The notes beneath the pieces were generated by a model. The model worked only from the letters and a program-made list of their open reading frames with translations, did no database searches and was not told the DNA's origin. From contig NZ_AP022672.1 of assembly GCF_013374095.1 (NCBI RefSeq), forward strand, positions 1,239,501-1,303,500: 64,000 nucleotides of DNA, read 5' to 3'. Below, one piece after another: positions 20,617-29,532 of the stretch. Numbering within the stretch: position 1 is the first letter of the stretch; the number at the start of each line of letters is the position of its first letter. The position numbers and the translations under genes were made by a program. Origin of the DNA: Sphingomonas sp. HMP6 (GTDB lineage Bacteria; Pseudomonadota; Alphaproteobacteria; Sphingomonadales; Sphingomonadaceae).

Positions 20617-21225
20617 TTAGATATCACCAGACAACGTCGAAACATCAACATTTAGAACCTTCAAAACTTCAGCCCCGCACGCCGTGCCCTTAAATTTCGG
20701 TGGCAAAACATCAGCCTGCGAAGATGTGCAATTAATGCCTATCATCTCCCCGTCGCGAAGCGTCATAATCTCACTGTTGACCAGATATTTCTGCCACCAA
20801 GCTTTCTGCAAAATCAGTTTCTGATGGCCGACTTGAATCGCGACAATTCTAACCACGATCTCGCCGGAAGCGATCTTCCCCTGCTGCGCCATCGCGGCTT
20901 TCGCCTTTGTCTCCATTGTCCGAAGCGAGGCATCGTCCGTGGGTAGCCGAGCGCCCAGGCGTAACTTTTGCCTCAAAACCTCAGGCGTGACTTTTGGCAT
21001 AGCTTTTCCGGCCGCAGCATCGGCCGCACCAAAACGGCTGAAGGTGCTTACCAGCGCAACACCAACCAAAGCCGCTGAAACGACGCTAGGCCACCAGACA
21101 AACTTCTTGTCGGAACGACGAGAGCCAAGCCACGCGCTCATGCCGACCCCAACGGCCATTAAAATCGCAAAGAAAATCAGGTGCCCGACGAAAGCCCCGA
21201 GCATTTCTTGCTGGTCACCACTCAC
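20617..21225 (-). CDS. Unknown 202-residue membrane protein between nuoD and nuoE
   Basis: I do not recognise the family. It starts with GTG overlapping the nuoD TGA (GTGA) and ends two bases before nuoE. Two N-terminal hydrophobic segments are visible: [18 protein letters not shown] near 11-28 and a second near 45-62. A basic SRRSDKK link lies between them. A soluble region of about 130 residues follows, with cysteines in NCTSSQ and GTACGAE. Lysine is common, and base composition is clearly lower in GC (54 of 120 over 20701-20820, against 38 of 60 in nuoD over 21241-21300). These point to recent insertion into the operon. Confidence 0.75.
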   Translation of the reverse strand: MSGDQQEMLGAFVGHLIFFAILMAVGVGMSAWLGSRRSDKKFVWWPSVVSAALVGVALVSTFSRFGAADAAAGKAMPKVTPEVLRQKLRLGARLPTDDASLRTMETKAKAAMAQQGKIASGEIVVRIVAIQVGHQKLILQKAWWQKYLVNSEIMTLRDGEMIGINCTSSQADVLPPKFKGTACGAEVLKVLNVDVSTLSGDI

Positions 21226-22457
21226 CGGTCACACTCCCCAAACACGATATCCATCGCGCCGAGAATCGCCGTCGTGTCCGCCAGCATGTGGCCCTTCGCC
21301 ATGAAGTCCATCGCCTGCAGATGCGAGAAGGCGGTCGGGCGGATCTTGCAACGGTACGGCTTGTTGGTGCCGTCCGCGACCAAATACACGCCGAACTCGC
21401 CCTTGGGGCTTTCGGTCGCGACATAGACGTCGCCCGCGGGCACGTGGAAGCCCTCGGTGTAGAGTTTGAAGTGGTGGATCAGCGCTTCCATCGACCGCTT
21501 CATCTCGGCGCGCTTGGGCGGCACCACCTTGCGGTCGAGCGACGCGATCGGCCCCTCGGGCATCTCGTTGAGGCACTGCTTCATGATCCGCGCCGATTGG
21601 CGGACTTCCTCGACGCGCACCATGAAACGATCATAGCAATCGCCGCGCGTGCCGACCGGCACCTCGAAATCCATCTTGGCGTACACGTCATACGGCTGCG
21701 ACTTGCGCAAATCCCAGGCGATGCCCGATCCGCGGATCATCGGCCCGGAAAAGCCCCATTTGATCGCATCGTCGCGGCTCACCGTCGCGATATCGACGTT
21801 GCGCTGCTTGAAGATGCGGTTGTCGGCGACGAGTGAAATCGCATCCTCGAACAAGCGCGGCAAGCGCGTGTCGAGCCAGTCGGCGATGTCCGCCAGCAAC
21901 TTCAACGGCACGTCCTGATGCACGCCGCCGGGCCGGAAATAGGCCGAGTGCATCCGCGCGCCCGACACGCGCTCGAAGAAGTTCATGCAGTCTTCGCGGA
22001 TTTCGAACATCCACAGGTTCGGCGTCATCGCGCCGACGTCCATGACGTGGCTGCCGAGGTTGAGCATGTGGTTCGAAATGCGCGTCAGCTCGGCGAAGAA
22101 CACGCGCAGATATTGCGCGCGGATCGGCACTTCGAGATCGAGCAGTTTCTCGATCGCGAGCACATAGCTATGCTCCATGCACAGCGGCGAGCAGTAATCG
22201 AGCCGATCGAAATACGGCAGCGCCTGCATGTAGGTCTTGTACTCGATCAATTTCTCGGTGCCGCGGTGCAGCAGCCCGACATGCGGATCGACTCGCTCGA
22301 CGATTTCGCCGTCAAGCTCCATCACGAGCCGCAACACGCCGTGCGCGGCGGGGTGCTGCGGCCCGAAATTGATCGTGTAATTCTGGATTTCGACATCGCC
22401 GACTGCGGGGTCTTCCCCGTCGCGGCGGCCTTCGATCTGGTCGAGATAGTCGGTCAT
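21222..22457 (-). CDS. nuoD: NADH-quinone oxidoreductase subunit D
   Basis: The 411-residue 49 kDa subunit of complex I, related to the large subunit of NiFe hydrogenases, forming the quinone site with NuoB and NuoH. Conserved [14 protein letters not shown], the [12 protein letters not shown] loop and C-terminal [11 protein letters not shown] and [10 protein letters not shown] are all present. The start is [14 protein letters not shown]; a longer in-frame reading crosses a family B repeat and is spurious. Confidence 0.96.
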   Translation of the reverse strand: MTDYLDQIEGRRDGEDPAVGDVEIQNYTINFGPQHPAAHGVLRLVMELDGEIVERVDPHVGLLHRGTEKLIEYKTYMQALPYFDRLDYCSPLCMEHSYVLAIEKLLDLEVPIRAQYLRVFFAELTRISNHMLNLGSHVMDVGAMTPNLWMFEIREDCMNFFERVSGARMHSAYFRPGGVHQDVPLKLLADIADWLDTRLPRLFEDAISLVADNRIFKQRNVDIATVSRDDAIKWGFSGPMIRGSGIAWDLRKSQPYDVYAKMDFEVPVGTRGDCYDRFMVRVEEVRQSARIMKQCLNEMPEGPIASLDRKVVPPKRAEMKRSMEALIHHFKLYTEGFHVPAGDVYVATESPKGEFGVYLVADGTNKPYRCKIRPTAFSHLQAMDFMAKGHMLADTTAILGAMDIVFGECDR

Positions 22458-22483
22458 GCGGCCACTCCCGCGGACGTTAGCGC

Positions 22484-22586
22484 CACCCCGGCGAAGGCCG
22501 GGGCCCAGTCGCACAGGTTTTGAAAATTGAGCGCGGCACTCTCTAATAAAACGCCCGCAACTGGGCCCCGGCGTTCGCCGGGGTGG
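22484..22586. repeat. Family B palindromic repeat between nuoC and nuoD
   Basis: The arms are CCACCCCGGCGAAGGCCGGG followed by GCCCAGT, and CAACTGGGCCCCGGCGTTCG followed by CCGGGGTGG. It takes up most of the gap between the two genes. Confidence 0.88.
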
Positions 22587-22605
22587 TCGCAAAAGGAAAA
22601 CACCA

Positions 22606-23373
22606 TCACTTAGGCCCCGGCTTTCCTGCGCCCGTCTGCGCCGTACTCTCGCTGGTCTTCACCTCGGTCGCCCCCGAAACCGGCGATTTCGCTGCATCAG
22701 CCTTGACGATCGCATCGGCCGAAAGCGGCGTCGGCGCGCCCTTGGCCTCTGGAACCTTGGCCTTCTCGTCACCCGGCAGGATGTATTCGGCACCCTCCCA
22801 CGGGCTCATGAAATCGAAGCTGCGAAAATCCTGCGCCAGTTGCACCGGCTCGTACACCACGCGCTTGGCTTCTTCCGAATAGCGCAGCTCGACATAGCCG
22901 GTGAGCGGGAAATCCTTCCGCTGCGGATGCCCGCGGAAACCGTAATCGGTCAGGATGCGGCGCAGATCGGCATTGCCGCTGAACAGCACGCCGTACATGT
23001 CATACACTTCGCGCTCGAGCCAACCCGCGACCGGCCAGATGCCCGTCACCGACGGCACCGGCTTCTCGTCATCGGTCTGCACATGCACGCGGATGCGGTG
23101 ATTGCGCGTCAGCGATAGCAGGCAATACACGACCTCGAACCGGTCCTGCCCGCGATCGGGATAATCGACACCCGCGATTTCCATGAGCTGCTGATATTCG
23201 AGGCCAGGCGTATCGCGCAGCAACGTCATCGTCTCGACCAGCGACGTGCGTTCGACATGCAGCGCCACTTCGCCGACCGCGTCGAGCGACGACAGCAGAC
23301 GCGCACCCAATACCGCGCCAGCGGCGTCCGTAACCCCATCGGACGGGGAGTAGCGCGGTGAGGAATTACGCAT
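22606..23373 (-). CDS. nuoC: NADH-quinone oxidoreductase subunit C with long C-terminal tail
   Basis: The 30 kDa subunit of complex I, 255 residues. The family core runs to about residue 200 ([40 protein letters not shown]). The last 50 residues form a low-complexity Ala/Lys/Thr/Pro tail ([11 protein letters not shown] to [10 protein letters not shown]) that is not part of the conserved fold and is probably disordered. The start overlaps the preceding lipoprotein gene by eight bases. NuoC and NuoD are separate here, not fused as in E. coli. Confidence 0.94.
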   Translation of the reverse strand: MRNSSPRYSPSDGVTDAAGAVLGARLLSSLDAVGEVALHVERTSLVETMTLLRDTPGLEYQQLMEIAGVDYPDRGQDRFEVVYCLLSLTRNHRIRVHVQTDDEKPVPSVTGIWPVAGWLEREVYDMYGVLFSGNADLRRILTDYGFRGHPQRKDFPLTGYVELRYSEEAKRVVYEPVQLAQDFRSFDFMSPWEGAEYILPGDEKAKVPEAKGAPTPLSADAIVKADAAKSPVSGATEVKTSESTAQTGAGKPGPK

Positions 23374-23935
23374 CGGACCGGTTCTCGAACTCTAAGGAAT
23401 TGAAGAACCTAGTGCCCACAGCCTTGAAGGCTGCGCAGTCACTTGTCGGCGCTTCAAGAGTCATGATGATGTTATCGCGGCCTGCACGTACGAACCGGCT
23501 TTCTGCGCAACTTCCCGCCTCACCAGAGCTTATATCGATCACGTCATGCCCGTTCGACTTCGACCGAGTGACCTTTTTGGCCGCTTTACCGTAATTGGCG
23601 GCCACAGCCGTGAACGAACCGACTGCCGACTTCTCTCCAGCTCTATAAACAGCGCGAACGACCGACATTTTCAAACCATCGGGACGTTTGCAGCCGATCC
23701 CGAACGATTTGATGACCGGGGCCGACTGCTCGACGACGGTCATGGTGAAATCGTTATAACGGCAGGGAAGGTCCGCTTTCATCGCACCAGAGGTTGATTG
23801 GGCGCGAACCCAGCCCTCAGCATCGGGCGTACCGGCGCCAAGCCTGTGCATCGTGACTGGGCTAGTTTCAGCATCCGACGAACCACTGCAGGCAGCAACC
23901 GCAAGAACTGCCAAAATTGCTAGAAGCTTCCTCAC
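23366..23935 (-). CDS. Unknown 189-residue lipoprotein between nuoB and nuoC
   Basis: A predicted lipoprotein: basic start [20 protein letters not shown], with lipobox-like AVAAC around Cys16, then a soluble periplasmic domain of about 170 residues. Cysteines in [19 protein letters not shown] and DCAAF could pair. It has a GTG start overlapping the nuoB stop (GTGA), and its end overlaps nuoC. GC is slightly below neighbours (34 of 60 in each of two lines sampled). The family is not recognised. Its likely outer-leaflet or periplasmic location is unlike any core complex I subunit at this operon position. Confidence 0.75.
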   Translation of the reverse strand: MRKLLAILAVLAVAACSGSSDAETSPVTMHRLGAGTPDAEGWVRAQSTSGAMKADLPCRYNDFTMTVVEQSAPVIKSFGIGCKRPDGLKMSVVRAVYRAGEKSAVGSFTAVAANYGKAAKKVTRSKSNGHDVIDISSGEAGSCAESRFVRAGRDNIIMTLEAPTSDCAAFKAVGTRFFNSLEFENRSDA

Positions 23936-24477
23936 CGTTCGATCGTCCCGATCCGACGGATCTTCCGCTGCAATTGCATGATCCCGTACAGCAAAGCCTC
24001 GGCAGTCGGTGGGCAGCCCGGCACATAGATGTCCACCGGAACGATCCGGTCACACCCGCGCACGACGCTGTACGAATAATGGTAATAGCCGCCGCCATTG
24101 GCACACGAGCCCATCGAAATGACGTACTTCGGCTCGCTCATCTGGTCATAGACCTTGCGCAGCGCCGGGGCCATCTTGTTGCACAGCGTGCCCGCGACGA
24201 TCATCACGTCGCTCTGGCGCGGGGACGCGCGCGGCGCGGCGCCGAAGCGTTCCAGGTCATAGCGCGGCATGTTGACGTGGATCATCTCGACCGCGCAGCA
24301 CGCCAGCCCAAACGTCATCCACCACAGGCTGCCGGTGCGCGCCCAATGAAACAGGTCCTCGGTCGAGGTGACGAGGAACCCCTTGTCGCCGAGCTCGCCG
24401 TTCAAATCGTTAAAGAAGCTCGCGTCGGGCTGGATGATGGCACCCGTGCTCGACGGATGGGTAAGTTCTACTCCCAT
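23932..24477 (-). CDS. nuoB: NADH-quinone oxidoreductase subunit B
   Basis: A 181-residue subunit holding the terminal cluster N2 that reduces quinone. The four cysteines are in the tandem CC of [10 protein letters not shown], in [10 protein letters not shown] and in [13 protein letters not shown]. The start is [12 protein letters not shown], overlapping the nuoA end by about ten bases. A longer in-frame reading upstream lies inside nuoA. Confidence 0.96.
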   Translation of the reverse strand: MGVELTHPSSTGAIIQPDASFFNDLNGELGDKGFLVTSTEDLFHWARTGSLWWMTFGLACCAVEMIHVNMPRYDLERFGAAPRASPRQSDVMIVAGTLCNKMAPALRKVYDQMSEPKYVISMGSCANGGGYYHYSYSVVRGCDRIVPVDIYVPGCPPTAEALLYGIMQLQRKIRRIGTIER

Positions 24478-24842
24478 TCGAGCGCTCCCTTCTTCCACGC
24501 ATAAACCAGGCCCAGCGCCAGCTCGGCGATGAACACCATCATAGACGCCCAGGCGACCCAACCCAATTTGAACACGCTCACCGCCCACGGGTAGAGAAAT
24601 GCCGCCTCCAGATCGAAGATGATGAACAAAATGGCGACGAGGTAAAATCGCACATCGAACTGGCTGCGCGGGTCCTCGAATGCGGGAAAACCGCACTCAT
24701 ATTCGCTGAGCTTTTCCGACGTCGGCTTATAGGCGCCGGTGAAGCGCTGGGCGATCATCGGCAGGAACACGAACGCGCTGGAGAGCGCGAGCGCCACGCC
24801 CAGAAACAGCAGAATCGGCAGATATTGCGACAGGTCGATCAA
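24468..24842 (-). CDS. nuoA: NADH-quinone oxidoreductase subunit A
   Basis: A 124-residue, three-helix complex I subunit and the first gene of the operon. [20 protein letters not shown] and [15 protein letters not shown] are diagnostic. I choose a TTG start (reading [15 protein letters not shown]) because it gives the family N-terminus. The only in-frame ATG is 38 codons further upstream, in sequence that looks non-coding. Confidence 0.93.
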   Translation of the reverse strand: MIDLSQYLPILLFLGVALALSSAFVFLPMIAQRFTGAYKPTSEKLSEYECGFPAFEDPRSQFDVRFYLVAILFIIFDLEAAFLYPWAVSVFKLGWVAWASMMVFIAELALGLVYAWKKGALEWE

Positions 24843-25060
24843 GAGGCATCTCGCATGTGCGAAGGAGGTGTCGCGGGCTTTAGGCCCGTGCCGGGAGTCG
24901 GGCAAGGGTTTGGCGGGTGAGAATGATTCGCAAGAACGCGAACGCCTGTCCCACACGCATTATAAGCGCATGATGGCCAAGCAGGAGCACGAGGGCGCAC
25001 GCCGCAAGCCGACCTACGCTCAGCGCGCAGCAATCGTCGATAGTGTGACCCTTTGCGACT
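24843..25060 (-). promoter_or_regulatory. nuo operon leader with candidate -10 and Fur-like half-site
   Basis: The region between nuoA and suhB must hold the nuo promoter. On the minus strand a TATAAT box lies at 24964-24959. I find no good -35 at 16-18 bases, so the promoter call is weak. Downstream of it, CTTGCGAATCATTCTC (24934-24919) matches one arm and the centre of the dyads before bfd. Its other arm is degenerate. Inference: complex I, rich in iron-sulfur clusters, may be tuned to iron. Confidence 0.4.
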
Positions 25061-25873
25061 TTAGCGCAAGGCCCCCGCGATCAGCTTGTGCAGGCGCGAT
25101 TGCAGCGCGTCGTTCGCGGCGAGGAATTCGCTACGCTCGATCATCCGCTCGCCACCGCGGAAATCGGACACGAAACCGCCCGCTTCCTTGACCAGCAAAA
25201 GCCCCGCCGCGACGTCCCAATACTTAAGGTCGCTTTCCCAATACCCGTCATAGCGCCCCGCCGCGACCCAGGCGAGATCGAGTGCGGCCGATCCCATCCG
25301 GCGGATGCCCGCAACTTCGGGCGCGACCGCGCCGAAGATGCGCGCCCACTGCGCGAAATCGCCATGCCCCATGAAGGGAATGCCCGTCGCGATCAGCGAA
25401 TCGCCGAGATCGCGCCGCGCCGATACGCGCAGCCGCTCCGACTGCACCCATGCCCCGCGCCCCTTTTCGGCCCAGAACGCCTCATCGGTGATCGGCTGAT
25501 AGACCATCGCCGAGGTGATCTCGCGCTTGCCATTGGGCAGCGGCTCCTCGACCCCGATCGAAATCGCGAAATGCGGGATGCCGTGCAGGAAGTTGGTCGT
25601 GCCATCCAAGGGATCGACGATGAAGCGCGGCTTGTTAGGGTCGCCGGCAATCTCGCCGCGCTCCTCCATCAAGAAACCCCAATCGGGCCGTGCGCGCGAC
25701 AGTTCTTCGTAGATCGTCTGCTCAGCGCGCTGGTCGGCGATCGATACGAAGTCGGCCGGTCCCTTGCGACTGACCTGCAGATTCTGGACTTCGTTGAAAT
25801 CGCGACGCAACCGCGGCCCCGCCTTGCGGACGGCGCGATCGATGATGGTCATGAGACCGGAATGGGATGCCAT
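25061..25873 (-). CDS. suhB: Inositol monophosphatase family protein SuhB
   Basis: A 270-residue Mg-dependent phosphatase of the inositol monophosphatase family. Metal ligands are visible in MEERGE and DPLDGTTNFLHG, and the C-terminal WDVAAGLLLVKEAGG motif is intact. In E. coli SuhB also takes part in rRNA transcription antitermination, so the physiological role here may go beyond inositol phosphate. It lies downstream of efp on the same strand, with a GC-rich repeat between them. Confidence 0.92.
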   Translation of the reverse strand: MASHSGLMTIIDRAVRKAGPRLRRDFNEVQNLQVSRKGPADFVSIADQRAEQTIYEELSRARPDWGFLMEERGEIAGDPNKPRFIVDPLDGTTNFLHGIPHFAISIGVEEPLPNGKREITSAMVYQPITDEAFWAEKGRGAWVQSERLRVSARRDLGDSLIATGIPFMGHGDFAQWARIFGAVAPEVAGIRRMGSAALDLAWVAAGRYDGYWESDLKYWDVAAGLLLVKEAGGFVSDFRGGERMIERSEFLAANDALQSRLHKLIAGALR

Positions 25874-25885
25874 ATCTTTTTCTTC

Positions 25886-25990
25886 CTCCCCTCCCGCTTG
25901 CGGGAGGGGCTGGGGGAGGGAATGTCAGCCGCGGGCAAAGCCCGCGTCGTCGGTCGCGCGACGCGCGCCGGCCGGCCGGCAGACCATGCG
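25886..25990. repeat. GC-rich hairpin cluster between efp and suhB
   Basis: CCTCCCCTCCCGCTTGCGGG followed by AGGGGCTGGGGGAGGG forms a strong hairpin. It is followed by GCCGCGGGCAAAGCCCGCG and a CGCGCGACGCGCGCCGGCCG stretch. This type (CCCTCCCGCTTGCGGGAGGG) occurs once in the window and is distinct from families A to C. Confidence 0.6.
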
Positions 25991-26010
25991 ATTAGCTGAC
26001 GCTAATCGTC

Positions 26011-26574
26011 TTAGTCTGCTCGGCGCACGTAAGTCTGCTCATAAACATCGACCACGATCTTCGTACCCGCGCCGATATGCGGCGGCACCATCACGCGGAC
26101 GCCGTTCTCCAGGATCGCGGGCTTATAGCTCGAAGAGGCGGTCTGCCCCTTCACCACGGCATCGGCCTCGACGATCATCGCTTCGATCGTATCGGGCAAC
26201 TGCACCGCGATCGGGCGTTCGTCCCACAATTCCATCACGACATCCATGCCATCCTGCAGGAACGCCGCAGCGTTGCCCAGGATATCGGCGTCGAGCGTGA
26301 TCTGCTCGTAATTGATCTTGTCCATGAAGGTCAGCGTGTCGCCCTCACGGAACAGATATTGGAAATCGACCGTGTCGAGCCGGACCTTCTCGACGCTTTC
26401 GGCCGAGCGGAAGCGGACGTTGGTCTTGCGGCCGTCGATCAGGTTCTTCATCTCGACCTGCATATAGGCACCGCCCTTGCCCGGCTGGGTATGCTGGATC
26501 TTGACGGTCTTCCAGATGCCGCCTTCATATTCCAGGATGTTGCCGGGACGGATTTCGACCGCGTTGATCTTCAT
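26011..26574 (-). CDS. efp: Translation elongation factor P
   Basis: A 187-residue three-domain OB-fold protein that relieves ribosome stalling at polyproline. The lysine in [11 protein letters not shown] is at the position that E. coli EpmA modifies. The C-terminal [21 protein letters not shown] signature is present. The start is [18 protein letters not shown]; longer readings are not conserved. No epmA homologue is visible nearby. Divergent from the potassium channel gene. Confidence 0.96.
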   Translation of the reverse strand: MKINAVEIRPGNILEYEGGIWKTVKIQHTQPGKGGAYMQVEMKNLIDGRKTNVRFRSAESVEKVRLDTVDFQYLFREGDTLTFMDKINYEQITLDADILGNAAAFLQDGMDVVMELWDERPIAVQLPDTIEAMIVEADAVVKGQTASSSYKPAILENGVRVMVPPHIGAGTKIVVDVYEQTYVRRAD

Positions 26575-26676
26575 TGGGGTGCCTGCAGATTGAAAGAGCG
26601 TGAGCGCGGCCCTTAGCGTCGGTCGCCCGTTTCGGCAAGGCGGGCTGGACTCAGCGGCACCGCCCCGGCACACCCA

Positions 26677-27762
26677 TTGTCCGTGCGCACTTTCCTGACC
26701 GACACCGAAAGCGTCCTGGGTTCGCCCGCGCGCAATCTCGCGTCGATCGTGGCGTTCGTGCTAGCCGTCATGGTGGTGTCGACGCTCGCGTATATGGCCG
26801 CCGGGTGGAGCTTCACCGACGCGTCATACATGGTCGTGCTGACCGTCTATAGCGTCGGATATGGCGAGGTTCGGCCGATTGACACGCCGTATCTCCACGC
26901 GGTCACGATGGGGACGATGATCCTCGGCTGCACCGGCATGATCCTGCTGACCGGCGCGCTCGTCCAGCTCTTCACCGTCCTCCAGCTCAAGCAGATTTTG
27001 GGAGCCAACCGCATGCACGCGCGCATCGAGAAATTGACCGGGCACGTCATCGTCTGCGGCTTCGGGCGGATCGGCCTGATGCTGGCGCGCGATCTGGCGA
27101 CGGCTGGCGCACCGCTGGTGGTGGTCGAACGCGGACCGGAACGCCTCGCCGAGGCGGAGGCGCTGGGCTATCTCTGCATCGCGGGGGACGCGACCGAGGA
27201 GGACGTGCTGCTCGCCGCCGGGATCGACCGCGCGCGCGTTTTGGCGACGGTGCTGCCTGACGATGCCGCAAACGTCTTCATCACCTTGAGCGCGCGCAAC
27301 CTGAACCCCGCGCTGCAGATCATCGCACGTGGCGAAGCGCCGACGACGGAACGCAAGCTGCTGCGCGCCGGTGCCAACAAGGTTGTCCTTCCCACCCATA
27401 TCGGCGCGGAGCGGATTGCGCGGATGATCCTCTACCCCGCAAGCGACGCGCTATCTTCCGCGCCAGACGTGGCCCGCACGCGGCATGATCTCGGCGAATT
27501 GGGGCTCGATCTCGAACTGATCGTCGCCGAGTCCGGTACGGCGGTTGCCAATCTCTCTGTCGGCGCGGCCGAGCGGCTGGCGGCGGGAGCATTCTTCATC
27601 GTGCAAATCCGGCGCGGCGACACGCGCATCACCCGCCCGCCGAGTGACGAACGAATCCTTCCCGGCGACGAACTGATGGTGCTGGTGCGCGATGCCGGGA
27701 CGGTCGCGCGTAAATTGTGCACAACCAAGGTCGAGGTGCGGGTCGGCCGCAACCGCTTCTAG
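26677..27762 (+). CDS. Potassium channel with TrkA-N/RCK regulatory domain
   Basis: A 361-residue two-helix channel subunit with a cytoplasmic nucleotide-binding gate. Membrane helices lie around residues 20-42 and 70-95. The pore filter reads SVGYGEV (Gly61-Tyr62-Gly63-Glu64), with Glu where many channels have Asp. The RCK domain begins [10 protein letters not shown] near 123 and ends in a TrkA-C-like part ([14 protein letters not shown]). It starts with TTG, or possibly GTG two codons later; no in-frame ATG gives the first helix. Its end overlaps the convergent thiE end by four bases. Confidence 0.88.
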   Translation: MSVRTFLTDTESVLGSPARNLASIVAFVLAVMVVSTLAYMAAGWSFTDASYMVVLTVYSVGYGEVRPIDTPYLHAVTMGTMILGCTGMILLTGALVQLFTVLQLKQILGANRMHARIEKLTGHVIVCGFGRIGLMLARDLATAGAPLVVVERGPERLAEAEALGYLCIAGDATEEDVLLAAGIDRARVLATVLPDDAANVFITLSARNLNPALQIIARGEAPTTERKLLRAGANKVVLPTHIGAERIARMILYPASDALSSAPDVARTRHDLGELGLDLELIVAESGTAVANLSVGAAERLAAGAFFIVQIRRGDTRITRPPSDERILPGDELMVLVRDAGTVARKLCTTKVEVRVGRNRF

Positions 27763-28439
27763 GCGAGAACCGCCTCGAATGCCTTGACCGCCGCTGCTTC
27801 GTCGCCGCCCCAGACCGCGTGGCTCACCGCCAGAAAGTCGGCACCCGCCGCAACGAGCGGTGGCGCATTGACCGGCGTGATCCCGCCGATCGCGACGCAC
27901 GGGATTTCGAACACGGTCGACCACCAGCTGAGCAGGACCGGGTCCGCGACATGTTCCGTCGTCTTGGTCTGCGTGGGGTAGAAGGCACCGAACGCCACGT
28001 AATCCGCGCCTGCATCCCCCGCCTCCATCGCCAGGTGGCGGCTGCCATGGCAGGTCACGCCGATCTGCCCGGTTGGCCCGAGCTCGAGCCGGGCTTCGCG
28101 TGGATCGCCATCACCCTGCCCCAGATGGACGCCATCCGCACCGACGCGCTTGGCCAGCGCAATGCTGTCATTGACGATGAACGCCACATCCGCGTCGGCG
28201 CAGATCCGGCGCAATGGCTCCGCAAGTGCGGCGGCGGCATGTTGATCCACGCCCTTCACGCGGAACTGAAACGCGGCGACCGGGCCGGCGTCGAGCGCGC
28301 GTTTCAGGCGATCTGGAAACCCGCCGCCCACTTCCAGCGGGGAGATGAGATAAAGCTGGCACTTCGGCCGACGATCGTCACGTTTGAACTGCGTCGCGAA
28401 ATTTGGGTCGAGCGGGCCGAGCGGGTCGATGATGTCCAT
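27759..28439 (-). CDS. thiE: Thiamine phosphate synthase
   Basis: A 226-residue TIM-barrel enzyme joining HMP-pyrophosphate and thiazole phosphate into thiamine monophosphate. Motifs are AFQFRVK (substrate lysine), FIVNDSIALAKRVGADGVHLGQGD, and VAFGAFYPTQTK with VAIGGITP for phosphate binding. It carries an N-terminal extension of about 25 residues before the barrel. No other thi gene is close. Convergent with the channel gene. Confidence 0.93.
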   Translation of the reverse strand: MDIIDPLGPLDPNFATQFKRDDRRPKCQLYLISPLEVGGGFPDRLKRALDAGPVAAFQFRVKGVDQHAAAALAEPLRRICADADVAFIVNDSIALAKRVGADGVHLGQGDGDPREARLELGPTGQIGVTCHGSRHLAMEAGDAGADYVAFGAFYPTQTKTTEHVADPVLLSWWSTVFEIPCVAIGGITPVNAPPLVAAGADFLAVSHAVWGGDEAAAVKAFEAVLA

Positions 28440-28487
28440 CGCGCCGCCCTAACCGCAGATCGCGCGCAGCGAAAGTCTGCGCAGGGA

Positions 28488-29384
28488 TCAGCCCGCCGTC
28501 TTGTCCGTCGATGCCGTGTAAATCTCGTCTATCGCGGCTCCCAGCGCAGCGTCGAACTCGGCATCGCTCATCTGGTGGCGCAGATCGGACAACAACGCGC
28601 GGCTGAAGCTAGCGATCATGCCCCGGTTTTTAGCCAGTTCGGCGCACGCCTCGCTCCGGCTGAACCCGCCCGACAGTGCGACGACGCGCAGCACGCGCGG
28701 GTGATCGACCAGCGGCGCGAACAGGTTCGCGGTCGCGGGGATCGAAACTTTCAGCATGACTTTGTCGTCGCCGGTCATTGCATCAAGCGCCTTGAGAATT
28801 TCCTCAAGCAGGATCTGGTCGGCCTGAGCGCGCTCGGCGCTTTTGATGTTCACTTCTGGCTCGAGGATCGGCATCAGCCCGCCGGCCAGCACCTGCGTGG
28901 CAATCTCGAACTGCTGCGCGACAATCGCGGCGATGCCCGCACGGTTGGCCAGGTTAACGACCGAGCGTTCCTTGGTGCCGAACACACCGAGCGCCTTCGC
29001 ACGCGCTAGCAAGGCGTCGAGTCCCGGCATTGGATTCATCAACTGCACGCCGTCGGCCTCATTCTCCAGGCCCTTGTCGATCTTGAGGAAGGGTATGACA
29101 CCGCGGTCGCGCAGCGCCTGCGGCGCGGGCTTGCCGTCGACCAGCCCGTCCATCGTGCGTTCGAACAGGATCGCGCCGATCACCTTGTCGCCGCTGAAGC
29201 TCGGCGCGGTGATGATCCGGCTGCGCATGTCGTGGATCAGCGCGAACATCTCCTCGTCCGACGCCCAGCCGCCATCGATGCCGTAGCCGGCAAGCGCCTT
29301 GGGGGTCGATCCACCGCTCTGGTCGAGTGCTGCGATAAAGCCGTTGCCGGTCGCGATCTTGGCCATCATGTCCTGGTCGAGCAT
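28488..29384 (-). CDS. fda: Fructose-bisphosphate aldolase class I
   Basis: A 298-residue Schiff-base aldolase that splits fructose 1,6-bisphosphate into two trioses. The N-terminal AALDQSGGSTPKALAGYG and the VNIKSAERAQAD and VMLKVSIP lysine-bearing strands fit the class I family used by sphingomonads. The start is MLDQDMMAKIATGNG; longer upstream readings enter the divergent intergenic region. gap and pgk lie a few kb away, making a glycolytic neighbourhood. Confidence 0.92.
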   Translation of the reverse strand: MLDQDMMAKIATGNGFIAALDQSGGSTPKALAGYGIDGGWASDEEMFALIHDMRSRIITAPSFSGDKVIGAILFERTMDGLVDGKPAPQALRDRGVIPFLKIDKGLENEADGVQLMNPMPGLDALLARAKALGVFGTKERSVVNLANRAGIAAIVAQQFEIATQVLAGGLMPILEPEVNIKSAERAQADQILLEEILKALDAMTGDDKVMLKVSIPATANLFAPLVDHPRVLRVVALSGGFSRSEACAELAKNRGMIASFSRALLSDLRHQMSDAEFDAALGAAIDEIYTASTDKTAG

Positions 29385-29532
29385 CGAATGTCCCTCAAAT
29401 ATCTGCGCGCCGTTTGGCGTCCTGCATACGAATGTTGCCGCGGCTGTTAGCCGGGCGCGCCGCGCGGGGCAACGGTTGACCTCGGTGACCCCGCGCGTCA
29501 GTCTGCGACGCGACATCATGCGGGGGCGAACG

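Noticed and set aside
27717-29009. 430-codon plus-strand frame opposite thiE and fda
   Set aside because: It spans two unrelated real genes in antisense, so it is a high-GC artefact.
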